From positions 62,001 to 126,000 of the forward strand of contig WNNJ02000272.1 in the NCBI GenBank assembly GCA_012934845.2: a stretch of DNA of 64,000 bases, in the 5' to 3' direction. This DNA comes from Pomphorhynchus laevis (lineage: Eukaryota; Acanthocephala; Palaeacanthocephala; Echinorhynchida; Pomphorhynchidae). How positions within the stretch are numbered: position 1 is the first letter of the stretch; each line of letters starts with the position of its first letter. The position numbers and the translations under genes were made by a program. The notes beneath the pieces are model-generated. The model was not told where the DNA came from. It saw only the letters and a list, made by a program, of their open reading frames with translations, and did no database searches. Positions 11,269-22,089 of this stretch are shown piece by piece.

Positions 11269-11655
11269 TCGGATATTTATAAATTTGTAATTATAGAATT
11301 TAGTAATGAACTACATGAATTTATTAATCAACGACAATTCGTGCAAATTTCTTAATTCACATACGAATGATTAAACATTTATCTAGTAGAATTTATTATA
11401 GTAAAAGTTGCTATCTTTATGAGCATACAATCTTTATCTTTATCTTAGTAGACATTTTATAATGTTTACTACCCGAATATTAGCATACAATAAATACATA
11501 TATATGCCTCTTCATGAGGAAAACATAGTGATATATTTATGAGTACACCAGTGCGTGTCCCAGGGCAGGTGTAACAACAAATTATATATATATTATAGTT
11601 GTGGGTGTTTTTCTCACAGCTGGGGTCCTTTTCAATGAACTCTTTTTTTCAATAA

Positions 11656-11712
11656 ATATTATCTCACCAATATTTCCAGCAGAAACTGCTGGAAATATTG
11701 GTGAGATAATAT
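11656..11712. repeat. Perfect hairpin, 27-bp arms, 3-nt loop
   Basis: Left arm 11656-11682 includes CACCAATATTTCCAGCAG; loop AAA; right arm 11686-11712 is its exact reverse complement. It is followed directly by an (AT)n run. Transcribed, it would form a strong stem. Confidence 0.85.
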
Positions 11713-11723
11713 ATATATATATA

Positions 11724-11874
11724 TTACCGTTTGAGATCATGAAGATCGATTGGAATCGGGACTGGTGATCCTTTGATGGATTCTTATTTATGTAACTATT
11801 CGTTACATAAATAAGAATCCATCAAAGGATCACCAGTCCCGATTCCAATCGATCTTCATGATCTCAAACAGTAA
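11724..11874. repeat. Near-perfect hairpin, 73-bp arms, 5-nt spacer
   Basis: Arms 11724-11796 and 11802-11874 are reverse complements with a single mismatch (ACCGTTTGAG against CTCAAACAGT). The spacer is TATTC. It follows an (AT)n run. It could be a fold-back element, a template-switch product or an inverted duplication; no coding content. Confidence 0.85.
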
Positions 11875-11909
11875 AATCTATAATAAGCATGCCAAAGAAG
11901 CATCTCGGA

Positions 11910-12247
11910 CAATGCAGTTTCTAGATATCATGATGGAAGGTTTCATATACTGTGTGAAATCTGGTAATCCTGGATTCGTAGCCTAGCAGTCAAGAGCGCA
12001 AGCCAAGTACGGAGAGCGACAGCTCGAATCTCGGATAAGTCAAATTTCAAAAGGCGAAGAGTTGGTAGTCAGCCTTCTGACGAGCCCGGGGCTACCAACA
12101 TGTGGCAAAAAGCGGGCGAAACGAAAACGGTTGTGGCAATGGCGCCGTTAGTAGTCAGGGTGTATGAAATTGGATATCATGAAGGAAGGATTCTGTAGCT
12201 GGTTTTCAATGCGAAAGTCACCTCGTGTGACCTAGCAACTATTCGTT
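11910..12247 (+). repeat. SINE-II copy 2 (tRNA-derived, best preserved)
   Basis: Head with A box TAGCCTAGCAGTCAAGAGCG (about 11981-12001) and B box GCTCGAATCTC (about 12032-12042), as expected for an RNA polymerase III promoter from a tRNA. The body includes CAGCCTTCTGACGAGCCCGG and GGATTCTGTAGCTGGTTTTC. The tail ends near AACTATTCGTTA beside an (AT)n run. Confidence 0.7.
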
Positions 12248-12312
12248 ATATATATATTAATTAGAAACATTGTGCAATACTTCAAAAGTTCTAATTAAAA
12301 TCAACCAGCGAG

Positions 12313-12334
12313 CATATTAACTTAAGTTAATATG
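12313..12334. repeat. Perfect 22-bp palindrome
   Basis: Reads CATATTAACTT then AAGTTAATATG with no loop. It lies just upstream of the Naiad element and may belong to its 5' terminal region. Confidence 0.7.
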
Positions 12335-12340
12335 TAACTT

Positions 12341-12414
12341 AATATGGCCCGTTGTAAGTTAGTCTGAGCCAACGTTGTTAATATGGCCCGTTGTAAGTTT
12401 AGTCTGAGTCAACT
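12341..12414 (+). repeat. Direct duplication, 39-bp period
   Basis: AATATGGCCCGTTGTAAGT followed by TAGTCTGAGCCAAC occurs at 12341 and again at 12380. Short tandem duplications at the 5' end are common in PLEs, whose pseudo-LTRs arise from tandem insertion. Confidence 0.6.
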
Positions 12415-12419
12415 AAACC

Positions 12420-15030
12420 AGATGGCGACACTGAAAAAGCAACGTTAAAAATTATGACTTAAAAGTTACATGTACTCAACCAGATTGGAAAAATACGTAA
12501 GTACTAATGATTTCAATTTTAGATCTTTTAAATGTAACAGAAAAAATTGTATAGTTTGTGATGTTATAAATAATAATTGTATTGTAATTAATACGACAAA
12601 CAAATGTTCTTCATTAAATATTAATTATAATTGTAACTGCAATACCGCAGGTGTAGTGTATCTAATACAATGTACATGTAAATTGCAATATATAGGAAAA
12701 ACATATCAAATGTTAAAAACTAGGTTTAGGCAACACATATATAATATACAGCATAATAGTCAAACTATATTTCATAAACATATGAGATTAATAGGACATG
12801 ATATTAAAAACTGCAAATTATTTATTTTAGAACATATTATCGAAGAAAACATATCAATATTAAATTAAAAACTATTAGAAAAAGAAGATTTTTGGATTAA
12901 AACGCTTAATTTCATGTACCCATTAGGATTGAATGACGTGGTACAAGGAATTGGCAGAAGTAGTATAATACATAATAAACAACTATATTATAATAATCCG
13001 GTTAAACGCAAACCAAGAAGTCATGGTGATAAAAGGAATAGGAAAAATAGAGTTAAAAATATTAAAAAAGATATGTATATAAATGAACAATTAGAAATGT
13101 TAAAACAACTTTTAAGTGATAATAAGCTAAAAGATCTTTATGTAAATATAAGAAGTTTTTCTAAAGATATCATATGTTCAATAAATCAAACATTAATTAA
13201 CGACTATGATAGGCTAAGTTGAATAATAGACAGTTATTGTAATACAAAATACTATAATCGTACAATAAATGTTAATAATAACAATAAAAAATATATATTA
13301 ACCATAAACTTCATTAATAAATGTATAGATAACATAAATATAGCCGGACTTTTAAATAATTGTAAAAGTAAAGAAATAATAGCATCAGATTTAAGTAAAT
13401 ATATTCCTAAAATATGGTATAAACTCCTACCACCATTAGGACGAAAATTTTGTAATTATAATAAAGAATTAAAATCAATATGTAACGATAATATTAGAAA
13501 CATAATGGAAACAGAATGCAATAGTAAAAGTCTTAGTTTTGATAAAATAAATGAACAGATATGTACCCATAATCTAGAATTAATTGAAAATTGTGAATTA
13601 AGAAAGCTGCTATCAAAAGGGTATAAATATAGATTAAATAATAACAACGACAAAAATAAAATTTACAATTCGTTATATAATAACTTAAATGATTACTTTA
13701 GTATGCTGATTAATAGTGAAAGCTCGAATATATCTAAGATAAAAATTTGGAAAGATTATATATTTGATAAAATTAAAAATAAAATAAAAATAACAAGCAA
13801 TTATAAAAGGAAAGATAAATTAATAAAGATATGTATAAAGAACTTACTAAATTAAAGGATAACTATATAATAACAACTATTGATAAAGCTAGTAATAACT
13901 TTGTCTTCATATGCAAAAAGCTTTATTATGATATACTAATGAAAGAAGTTAATTCTAATGATTTAAATGTAAATCCAACATATGAACGTAGTGAGTTGAG
14001 TTTAGAAACAATTATTACAAGTCACTGTTCTATAATGGATAAAAAGGGTATAAAGGTTGAATTAGATAATAAAACTATACCTATATTATATTGGAATCCA
14101 AAATTACATAAAAATCCAATAAAACCTAGGTTCATATGTAGTGTTTTTAAATGTACATTAAAACCACTTTCGGTTTATATGAATAAAATACTTAAAGAAA
14201 TTAAAACACACTTCAAAAAATATTGTAGGGTAATCGAAATTAATACTGGTATAAAACACTATTTCAGTATTAATTCTACAAAAGAAATTTTAGAACAGAC
14301 AAACGAAATAAATTTTCAGAATATAAATACGTACGATTTTATTACGCTTTATACAAATCTGGATTTAGCAGATATTAAAGAATCGTTAGTAAAATTAATT
14401 AATCTTATATTCGGAAAAATATATACATATATATGTTATAATAATTATAACGCATATCTAACAAAAATTATACTATCAAATAAATATAAATATATGGATA
14501 AAATTGAATTAATAGAATCCTTAAATATTTTGATAAATCAAAATTATTTAAAAGTAGGGACATCTATATTTAGACAAGTAAAAGGTGTTCCAATGGGTGG
14601 TAATAGTAGCCCAATTATAGCTGACTTGTTTTTAAGCTTTATAGAATATGAATTTGTTCATAACTGTGTAAAAACTAAATCTAAACAATATAAATATATG
14701 AAATATATGTTTCGATACATTGATGATATATGTGTATTTATATCTAATAATTTTTATTCAATTAGTGAACAAATTTATCCAGAAAGCCTTATTCATAACA
14801 AAACCAATATTAATGATAAAGAAGGTGTATATCTAGATATGAACATTAAATTAACATTAACTAAAACTACTATTAATTTATATCGTAAAGATGACATTTA
14901 AATTTACAAGAAACATATTTTTGCATAAGCATTCATGCATACCATTTCATATAAAATATAATACATCAAATAATGAAATTTTAAGAATTGCAACAATATG
15001 TAATGATATTGGTTTTCTTCAATCATTGTA
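12420..15030 (+). mobile_element. Naiad-type Penelope-like element, N-terminal GIY-YIG and telomerase-like RT
   Basis: Permuted PLE. A GIY-YIG nuclease lies upstream (12470-12960): CNCNTAGVVYLIQC, LQYIGKT, a CCHH-type set of cysteines (CNRKNCIVC), and the end motif EDFWIKTLNF with GLN. A charged linker follows, and then the RT (13830-14900): WNPKLHKNPIKPRFI (finger), YDFITLYTNL (box A), KGVPMGGNSSP, and FRYIDDICVF with the YIDD active site at 14716-14727. The stretch between fingers and palm is long and may be the insertion-in-fingers domain shared with telomerase. The thumb (FTRNIFLHKHSCIPFHIKYN) reaches about 15030. Nuclease-before-RT order is diagnostic of Naiad/Chlamys PLEs. The reading frame has about four interruptions, so this copy is dead. 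It copies its RNA at a nicked target, with known bias for microsatellites. Confidence 0.85.
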
Positions 15031-15659
15031 AGCAATATTATATACAATTATTATATTTTATGAGCAATCATTATAAATTATTGGAAACAATTGTAAACAA
15101 TGATTATAATCATAAGCAATCCTTATTTACCTTATAATTAATATCTAATCTGGTAATTCTAAGAGAATTAATTAATATAAACAATAACTAAAATTATTAT
15201 ATAAAATTAATTGTATATTAAAAACAACTACTATAAACAATTGTAAACAATTATAAAAAATCGTTGTAATAAACAATTATTACAATGATTTATAAATTTT
15301 ACAATTTTGGTATCATTTTATTTATAAACAATACAATTGTTTTTAATTATTCATTAATTAGTTTATTTTCTCGTTATAAATTAAAACTATTAACTATATA
15401 AACTATGGAATGATTATATAAGCATTCAGCATTATGTTTATGTGCAAGTAGATTTTGTACTTTATATAATTCAATATAATATAATGGAATAATATAATAT
15501 ATTTTCAATTTTATCCATTTATTTATCATTACTTGATTGTTTAATTTTTGTTGGATTGGCGTTAAGTTTATTATAGCGCATATATAGTAAATATATATGT
15601 AGAACTACAGCTCTGGGTAATTTGAAGAGTTTTATATATAAGTAAGCAAAATTTAGAAC
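15031..15659. other. AT-rich stretch after the Naiad
   Basis: About 80% A+T with many short runs like AACAATTGTAAACAATTATAA. It may be the 3' untranslated part of the Naiad. No gene seen. Confidence 0.4.
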
Positions 15660-17165
15660 ATAGCAAACTTTAACTCTTGCTATAGTGCATCTTTAATATC
15701 TGCTAAATCCAGATTTGTATAAAGCGTAATAAAATCGTATGTATTTAAATTTTTAAAATTTATTCCTTTTGTCTGTTCTAAAAATTCTTTTGTAGAATTA
15801 ATACTGAAATAGTGTTTTATACCAGTATTAATTTCGATTACCTTACAATATTTTTTAAAGTGTGCTTTAATTACTTTAAGTATTTTATTCATATAGACAG
15901 AAAGTGGTTTTAATGTACATTTAAAAGCACTACATATAAACCTAGGTTTTATTGGATTTTTATGTAATTTTGGATTCCAATGTAATATAGGTATAGTTTT
16001 ATTATCTGATTCAACCATTATGTTATAGAACAATGATTTCTAATGATTGTTTCTAAGCTCACCTCAATACTTTATATATTACCTTTACATTTAAGGAGTT
16101 ATCACTAAACCCTTACATCCGTTTAACGATAATATTGTTTTTCATATAAATTCAAAGTTATTGCTAGCTTTAGTAATAATCGTTAGTATATAGTTATTAT
16201 TTAATGTGGTAAGTTCTAAATCAATAGCTTTTATTAATTTTATCTTTACTTTTATAACGACTTCTTTATCTTTTATCTAATATCTCTACTTTTATCTTTA
16301 CTTTTTATTTTTGAGTTTATCAAATATATAATCTTTCCAAATGATAATCTTTCTAAATATATAATATTTACAGCAGGACGCCACTAATCAGCCTAGGTGG
16401 GTCTCATGAGCTGCGGACCCATACCTACATTTAACGTTTCGACCCTTATTATCTGCTTACTCCGTACACTGTTGCTGATCGGATAAGAACGCATGACGTC
16501 TAGATCGTACTTCGAACGTTATACAGAGTCCAGAATTCGAATCCGATCAGCACCAGTGTATGGAGTAAGCAGATAATGAGGGTCGGAACGTGAAATGTAG
16601 GTCTGGGTCAGCAGCTTATGAAACCCACCCAGACTCATTAGTAGCGTCCTGCTGTATCATGACGCTACTATTGCTGTTCCTATTATGAATAGAAGCAATA
16701 CATGTGAGGATAACGTCGTCCCACAACTAGAATAATTTCAGGTCATAGATGTAATCAAGTTATATTTATATCCTCTTAATATTATTTTTTAATTCGCCAT
16801 TTTCAATTAATTCTAGATTACGGGTGCTTATATGTTCATTCATGTTATCAGAATTATGCTTGCAATTACATTATGTTTTTATAATGTTTCTAATATCATC
16901 GTTACATATTGATTTCAATTGTTTATTATAATTACGACTTTTTATTATTTTAGCATTAACAGTTTATAACTTATTTTATGAATATATTTACTTAAATCTG
17001 ACCCTATTATTTCTTTTCTTTTAGAATTATTTAAAAGTCTACCTACATTTATGTTATCTATTCATTTATTAATGAAGTTTATGATTATAGTATAACTTTA
17101 CTGTTAACATTAATTGTACTAATTTAGTATTTTGTATTACAAACCTGTTATTATGAAACTTTAAA
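15660..17165 (-). mobile_element. Second Naiad copy, split by a SINE-I pair
   Basis: The minus strand from 17165 to 16763 matches the linker region of the first Naiad (13230-13640). 16370 to 15680 matches its RT from the finger to box A (NPKLHKNPIKPRFI, TYDFITLYTNLDLADI). The two parts are separated by the SINE-I inverted pair at 16371-16762. The palm with the YIDD box is absent, and several frame breaks are visible. Confidence 0.8.
16371..16762. repeat. SINE-I head-to-head pair (113-bp inverted arms)
   Basis: Left arm 16371-16483 (minus) and right arm 16542-16654 (plus) are reverse complements at roughly 90%. The 58-bp spacer carries a B box (GAATTCGAATCC). The right copy continues to about 16762 with the family tail (GTGAGGATAACGTCGTC, then AATCAAGTTA). 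Two tRNA-SINEs joined head to head inside a Naiad copy. Confidence 0.8.
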
Positions 17166-17839
17166 ATCATAATCGTTTATTATATCTTGATATATTTATT
17201 TTTCAGAATATATTAAGGAACAAATTACAGAGAATAAAAGCTATCGAGTTATTTTTATATTTCGAAAAATGTTATATTATCTATATATAAATATTACATT
17301 AACAGCAATACGCTGTTATAAAAGTAAAAGAAAAATTAAAATTATCGTGCTGTAAATGAATTAAAAATAATTAAATTAATTGTTTATTAAATTAATTTAA
17401 TTAATGCTTTAATACTGTAAATTTATATAATATTAAGATTATATAAATAAATATTTATAATATCATGTGATCGAATATATATAATATATGATTGATTATA
17501 TATAATATTATGTGATTATATTATTTTATATGAAATAAAATTAAAAGCATTCCATTTGATTATATTTTTAAATTTAATTAGTCAAATTTAGATAATTGTG
17601 AGTATTACTAAAAGGTATCACAGGAACAAAACTATTTAATATTTTTTGATTTATGCGATTTTATTTATTTAGAGTTCTTTACAAGCATTATGCTTTTAAT
17701 TGAATGATATTTCATAAATACGAGTTTATGAGGTATTTTGATGAAAACGTAATAATGTATTTATCAATATTTCTTCACAATATATTTCGAACTTTGATTT
17801 AAGATAAGTATATAAATACATGATAAAAATAGGAAAATA

Positions 17840-18065
17840 TATTTTATAAGATAAAATTAATAAAGATATGTATAAAGAACTTACTAAATTAAAGGATAAC
17901 TATATAATAACAACTATTGATAAAGCTAGCAATAACTTTGTTTTCATATGCAAAAAGCTTTATTATGATATACTAATGAAAGAGGTTAATTCTAATGATT
18001 TAAATGTAAACGCAATTTATGAGTGTAGTGATTTAAGTTTGGAAGCAAACATTATAAATTAATGT
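17840..18065 (+). mobile_element. Naiad fragment (RT start only)
   Basis: Matches the first copy from 13815 to about 14010 at very high identity (MYKELTKLKDNYIITTIDKA, ICKKLYYDILMKEV), then diverges. Its similarity to the first copy suggests the two are close relatives. Confidence 0.8.
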
Positions 18066-18895
18066 TTTATTCGTATGACAATAATATAAATACATCAATT
18101 TAAACATTAATTTTTAATTTTGGAGCAATATCGACGAACAATAAGATATTTTTATACTTCGCTCGTTTCTAATAGCATCAAGAGAAAAAACATTTGTTCA
18201 CAAACAAAAATGTCATATTGTATTTAACAAATATAACACGTTGCCTTGTGATAAAAAAATTGTGTGATGACCCGCAAAGAAGCAAATGAAATATAAAATA
18301 TTAAGGAATTTATTTTTTTTATATTTTCGAATTTGCTCTAAAATTAAAACTTCAACAAATGACTATAAATCCTTTATTTATTCACAAATGTTAATATTAA
18401 TATAAACCATAATGTTAAATATTACTTCGTACTGGTTAATTTAAATGTAAATAAATTCATAATTTACCTTTTAAATTATCAAATTGTAATAAAATAATAT
18501 TTTAAATGTATAATATAAATAGTTTCAGCAATTTGTTCGAATCTGTTTTTGTCAGTTAAAAACATAAATCAATGTTCTTTACAAGCAAAATATAAATCTT
18601 AAATTATATATACTTTAATAGATACACTTTTGGATTTTTTATCTACCGAAAATAGTCATTAATATATAGTGCTTAAAATGTAGAAAAAATCTCGGATACT
18701 CTTGACTTATATGTGTAACCGACAAAGGCACAATTTGCTGTTTCTCTTTGTGGCTACTCTTACTACATGTATTGACACAATTTACTCTAAATATTTTATA
18801 TAAATATATATTTTTTAAATATCTTAAATATGAATTTAATTTTAAAACTTAAAATCATATATACACAGGCAACTTAGGTTGTATATAGAACTGAC

Positions 18896-18969
18896 CTTGC
18901 TTTGCTATGATGATTGTCAAATACGATGTTATTTTTTTCAAATGACATCTTCACAAAATCCTCGGTGCT
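18896..18969 (-). CDS. Probable upstream exon of the cytospin-like gene (exon F)
   Basis: 74 bp between a strong acceptor (CTATTTTTTAG) and donor (AAG|GTCAGT). Only one frame is open: STEDFVKMSFEKNN, IVFDNHHSKA, leaving AG in phase 2, which joins the T that opens exon E to give serine. The composition stands out from the AT-rich surroundings. It is too short for family recognition; membership of the same gene is inferred from strand and phase. A separate gene is possible. Confidence 0.4.
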
Positions 18970-19180
18970 CTAAAAAATAGATGTTATTTAGGAAATTATT
19001 TATTTTAAATATTAAGATTAAATATTGTGAATATAATACTAGCAAGAACAATATTTTTCAAAACGTTATGAAAATCAGAATTAAATTTGGAATATACATT
19101 TTATGTATACATAAATTATTATTAAATAATTAAATAATTTTATTTATACTATTTTTGTTTAAATAATAACGCACAATGTT

Positions 19181-19900
19181 TTATTCATCCAATATCTGAT
19201 TAATCCTATCCATTATCTGCACATAATATACTTCTGCATTGGTGTGAAAATTCTTTGTTCTACATGGATTGAAAGTCTGCGTTGTGTATGTCCACGTTGT
19301 ATTAGTCTTCGACTTACCACGCGACGACCGAAAGCCGCGAAGGCATAAGGATGCCGCACGGTAAATGGCAAAAATGATCTTACGTTTCAAAGCGCATAAT
19401 ATCTGACTATGTTTTTGCTGTTGATTTTGTTGATTGCAGCCAAGCTATGCGTCTTAATAATGACAGTGAACTCTCTCTCATGCCCCCAAAAGCAGATAAT
19501 ACTAGCGAAATAAAATTACCACGTTTGATCATGACAACTCGTTTTCGGTATTTTAGTTTTTACGGGTGTGATGAAGTTCAAATGCGTCGGACTTCGAGGA
19601 ATACAAAGCATCGTGGTTGTTAAATATTGTGACGTCAAAGAACGTCTGCACGAATCGATTCCCGAACAAACCAGTACAAACGACATCGATCCTTGCATTA
19701 TTTTCACGGCACATTGCGGTGTTTTGAAATGTGGTATTGTGATTTAGGTCTCCCATAACCGGTTCAATGCCAACACTTTAACTTACTGTTGTTAATTCTC
19801 GAGCAATTAAATCTATAATCGAATTGTGCCGAGTGATTTGAAAGCCGCCACGTTTACATGATAATATATGTGATGTGTTTAACTCAGCCGCGCATGCACA
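19181..19900 (-). mobile_element. Decayed C-terminal region of an RT-type element (FFDV...LRGxRSS family)
   Basis: The minus strand from about 19900 reads LNTSHILSCKRGGFQ, ITRHNSIIDLIARELT, then ARIDVVCTGLFGNRF and FVQTFFDVTIFN. After a broken stretch it reads KRKIIFAIYRAASLCLRGF and RSSRGKS. This order (C-H-x-LSCKxGG, RHN, ARLD...FFDV, LRGxRSS) is one I know from RT-linked repeat proteins common in invertebrate genomes, but I cannot name the superfamily with certainty. Several stops and at least one deletion; clearly dead. Confidence 0.6.
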
Positions 19901-19994
19901 TCTTATTGTAATTATTAATTAAATAATAATTAAATTTTATCTTACAATATATTTGGATTCGTAATTAAAATTAATTATATATAATTACATTTCC

Positions 19995-20165
19995 TTCTGA
20001 TTGTCGCACGACATTATGCTCACAGGTACTGTAGGTCTCATAAGCTGCTGACCCAGACCAAAATTTCACGTTTCGACCTTTATTATCTGCTTACTCCGTT
20101 CACTGGTGCTGATCGGATTCAAACTCATGACATCTGTATCGCGTTTACAACGTTACTACCACTAG
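19995..20165 (-). repeat. SINE-I copy (minus)
   Basis: The minus strand carries a B box like GTTTGAATCC, then ATCAGCACCAGTG, GGAGTAAGCAGATAATAAAG, GTCGAAACGTGAAAT and GTCTGGGTCAGCAGC, matching the pairs at 16371 and 20455. Part of the 3' body is deleted. Confidence 0.75.
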
Positions 20166-20191
20166 TCTAGCTTATCCAGTTGTGTTGGTAT

Positions 20192-20433
20192 ACATTTCTA
20201 TATATTATTTTTGATAGAGGATCGTATTCTAACAATCTATTACGTTGGATCGGTATAAGAAATGTATACCAGCAGGCTGATTATCAGAAATCAACAGAAA
20301 TGTATCCAGCAGGTGGATACAAAGTTGTAACATGAGAAACAGTGATCTGGCTAGCGGATCATACCCATTATGTAGGTTTCTAATAGATCGTTAGAATACG
20401 ATCCCCTACCAAAAGTAATATATATATAAATGT
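20192..20433. mobile_element. MITE-like repeat with 51-53-bp terminal inverted repeats
   Basis: Terminal arms 20192-20242 and 20381-20433 are inverted at about 85% (GAGGATCGTATTCTAAC versus GTTAGAATACGATCCCC). The 138-bp interior has two copies of ACAGAAATGTATCCAGCAGG-like sequence. No ORF. The target duplication is unclear because both flanks are short and SINE-rich. Confidence 0.55.
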
Positions 20434-20454
20434 AAATCTATAACACACAAGGAG

Positions 20455-20705
20455 CCAGTTTAGTCGATGTAGCGTTGAATCGCAATACGGACGTTCTGAG
20501 TTCGAATCCGATAAGCATCAGTGTACGGAGTAAGCATATTTTATAAGGGTCGAAACGTGAAATGTAAGTCTTGGTCAGCAGCTGATGAGACTCACCCAGA
20601 CTGATAGTAGCGTTCTGCTATATCAAGAATAGGAACAATACCTGTGAGTATAATGTCGTGAGACAACCATAAGAATGTCAGTTCACAGATGCAATCAAGT
20701 TAAAT
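20455..20705 (+). repeat. SINE-I copy (plus, most complete)
   Basis: tRNA-like head with A box near CCAGTTTAGTCGATG and a perfect B box GAGTTCGAATCC. The conserved core follows (GGTCGAAACGTGAAATG, GTCAGCAGCTGATGAGAC, CACCCAGACTGA) and the tail GTGAGTATAATGTCGTGAG, ending near AATCAAGTTA. The inverted blocks AGTCTTGGT and ACCCAGACT could pair in RNA. Confidence 0.78.
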
Positions 20706-21756
20706 TAACAAATATATTTATCTGTAATTAAATAAAAAATAATTTCTTATTGTGTTGCATTATTTGATAATGTTTAATGGGTTTTGATTGATATTATTGT
20801 ACTCTTTAATTTAATGTTATCGTCAACCTGGAACGAGACGTTATAGCATGCATTATATCTGGAGAATAAACTTGACCATATTGGTTTTAAAACACGTTTT
20901 ATCTTTGTTTTGTTCACTAATAATTTTAATCAAAACCTTTTATTTTTATTAAAGATATGTAGTCTGCTTATACATTCTGACACTCGTGTTTATCGATTTA
21001 TTCATCTTAAAGATACATGCCAGTCGTATTTATCGATTTCTGACATACATTAGAGAAATAGTCATATCTGACAGTCATATTTATCAATTATTGTTAATTA
21101 TTCTAGCTTGATTTACACACAAATTTAATAACTTTTGATACTTGTTAATAAGCTAATAACGCTTAATAATTCAGTTGTTTCTGATATCTCCTCATTATCC
21201 ATTATTAAATTTTCAGTATAATTTGAGATATATACAATTTTATGAGAAAATATTTCGATCGCTCACTAGGTTGCACAGTATGTGTCGATGGTACTTTACA
21301 TAAAATTTATACTTGATATTTAAAACTTGACTTTGTATTTTTACGTTATGTATGGATAAATAAACTAGAATTATTTTCTATTTCTCTTCATTAGATATGC
21401 AGATACAAAATTTTTGTCATAAAAAACGCGACTAGAGATCGTTGCACAAATATAAAACACTTGCCGTAATTTCTTCTTGCAATGTAAAGACGTATTTTGC
21501 AACTGTTTATATATAACATTAAAAATAAATGAGATACACTTTTATAACCTAAAATAGTAAGCAAATGCAGTGCATACAACTCTGATGTTGTTTTCAAATC
21601 GTAACTGTGATATACAGGTGGATAAATTCTTTGATATTTAAAATAGTTGATATATCGTATGTAAATAGTAATTAATTAAATTGTTTTAATTCTAAATATG
21701 AATAAATTAATACCGTAATATTTTAGTTAATTAAAAAATATGAACTAATTTTTTAT
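20706..21756. other. AT-rich gene-free stretch
   Basis: No exon, RNA gene or transposon recognised. TTTATCGATTT-like motifs recur loosely at 20990-21090. The minus frame at 21391-21597 lacks any family signature. Confidence 0.4.
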
Positions 21757-22055
21757 AAATTAAAATAATTCTTAGTAAATAAACTTAATAAAGATAGATT
21801 GGATTATAAATTAAGATAATTCTAAAAATTAAGATAATTTGAAAAATTAAACAAATTTTTTATAAATAAAGATAATTCTATAAATTAAGATAATTCTTAG
21901 AAAGTAAACTTAATAAATAGAGATCGGAATATAAATTCAAATAATTCTAAAAATTAAGATAATTCTTTGCAAATAAACTTAATAAAGAGATATTGTTTTT
22001 AAGAATTATCTTAATTTATAACCCAGTCTCTCTCTTTATTAAATTTATTTTCTGT
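21757..22055. repeat. Imperfect tandem and inverted AT-rich repeat
   Basis: Two tandem units of about 85-125 bp share AATTAAGATAATTCT and AAACTTAATAAAGA. A third, inverted piece (GAATTATCTTAATTTATAA, CTCTTTATTAAATTT) ends the array and could fold back on the others. Confidence 0.6.
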
Positions 22056-22089
22056 CATCATCAGGACAAAATGTTTCAAAATAAAACAG

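Larger units (their letters stand above)
10314..18895 (-). other. 8.6-kb intron packed with transposable elements
   Basis: If exons E and F belong to one gene, this intron holds R330 copies (10482, 11268), two perfect hairpins (11656, 11724), SINE-II (11910), a near-complete Naiad PLE (12420), a second Naiad (15660) interrupted by SINE-I, and a Naiad scrap (17840). The gaps 10789-11149, 11269-11655, 17166-17839 and 18066-18895 are AT-rich with nothing recognised. Confidence 0.45.

Noticed and set aside
11910-12247. SINE-II as the tail of LINE-A or LINE-B
   Set aside because: Its 3' end does not match either LINE 3' end, so its mobilising partner is not identified here.
20579-20600. CTGATGAG in SINE-I as a hammerhead
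   Set aside because: The GAAA strand lies upstream of it, not after a short stem II, so the order is wrong for a linear hammerhead, and sister copies read CTTATGA.
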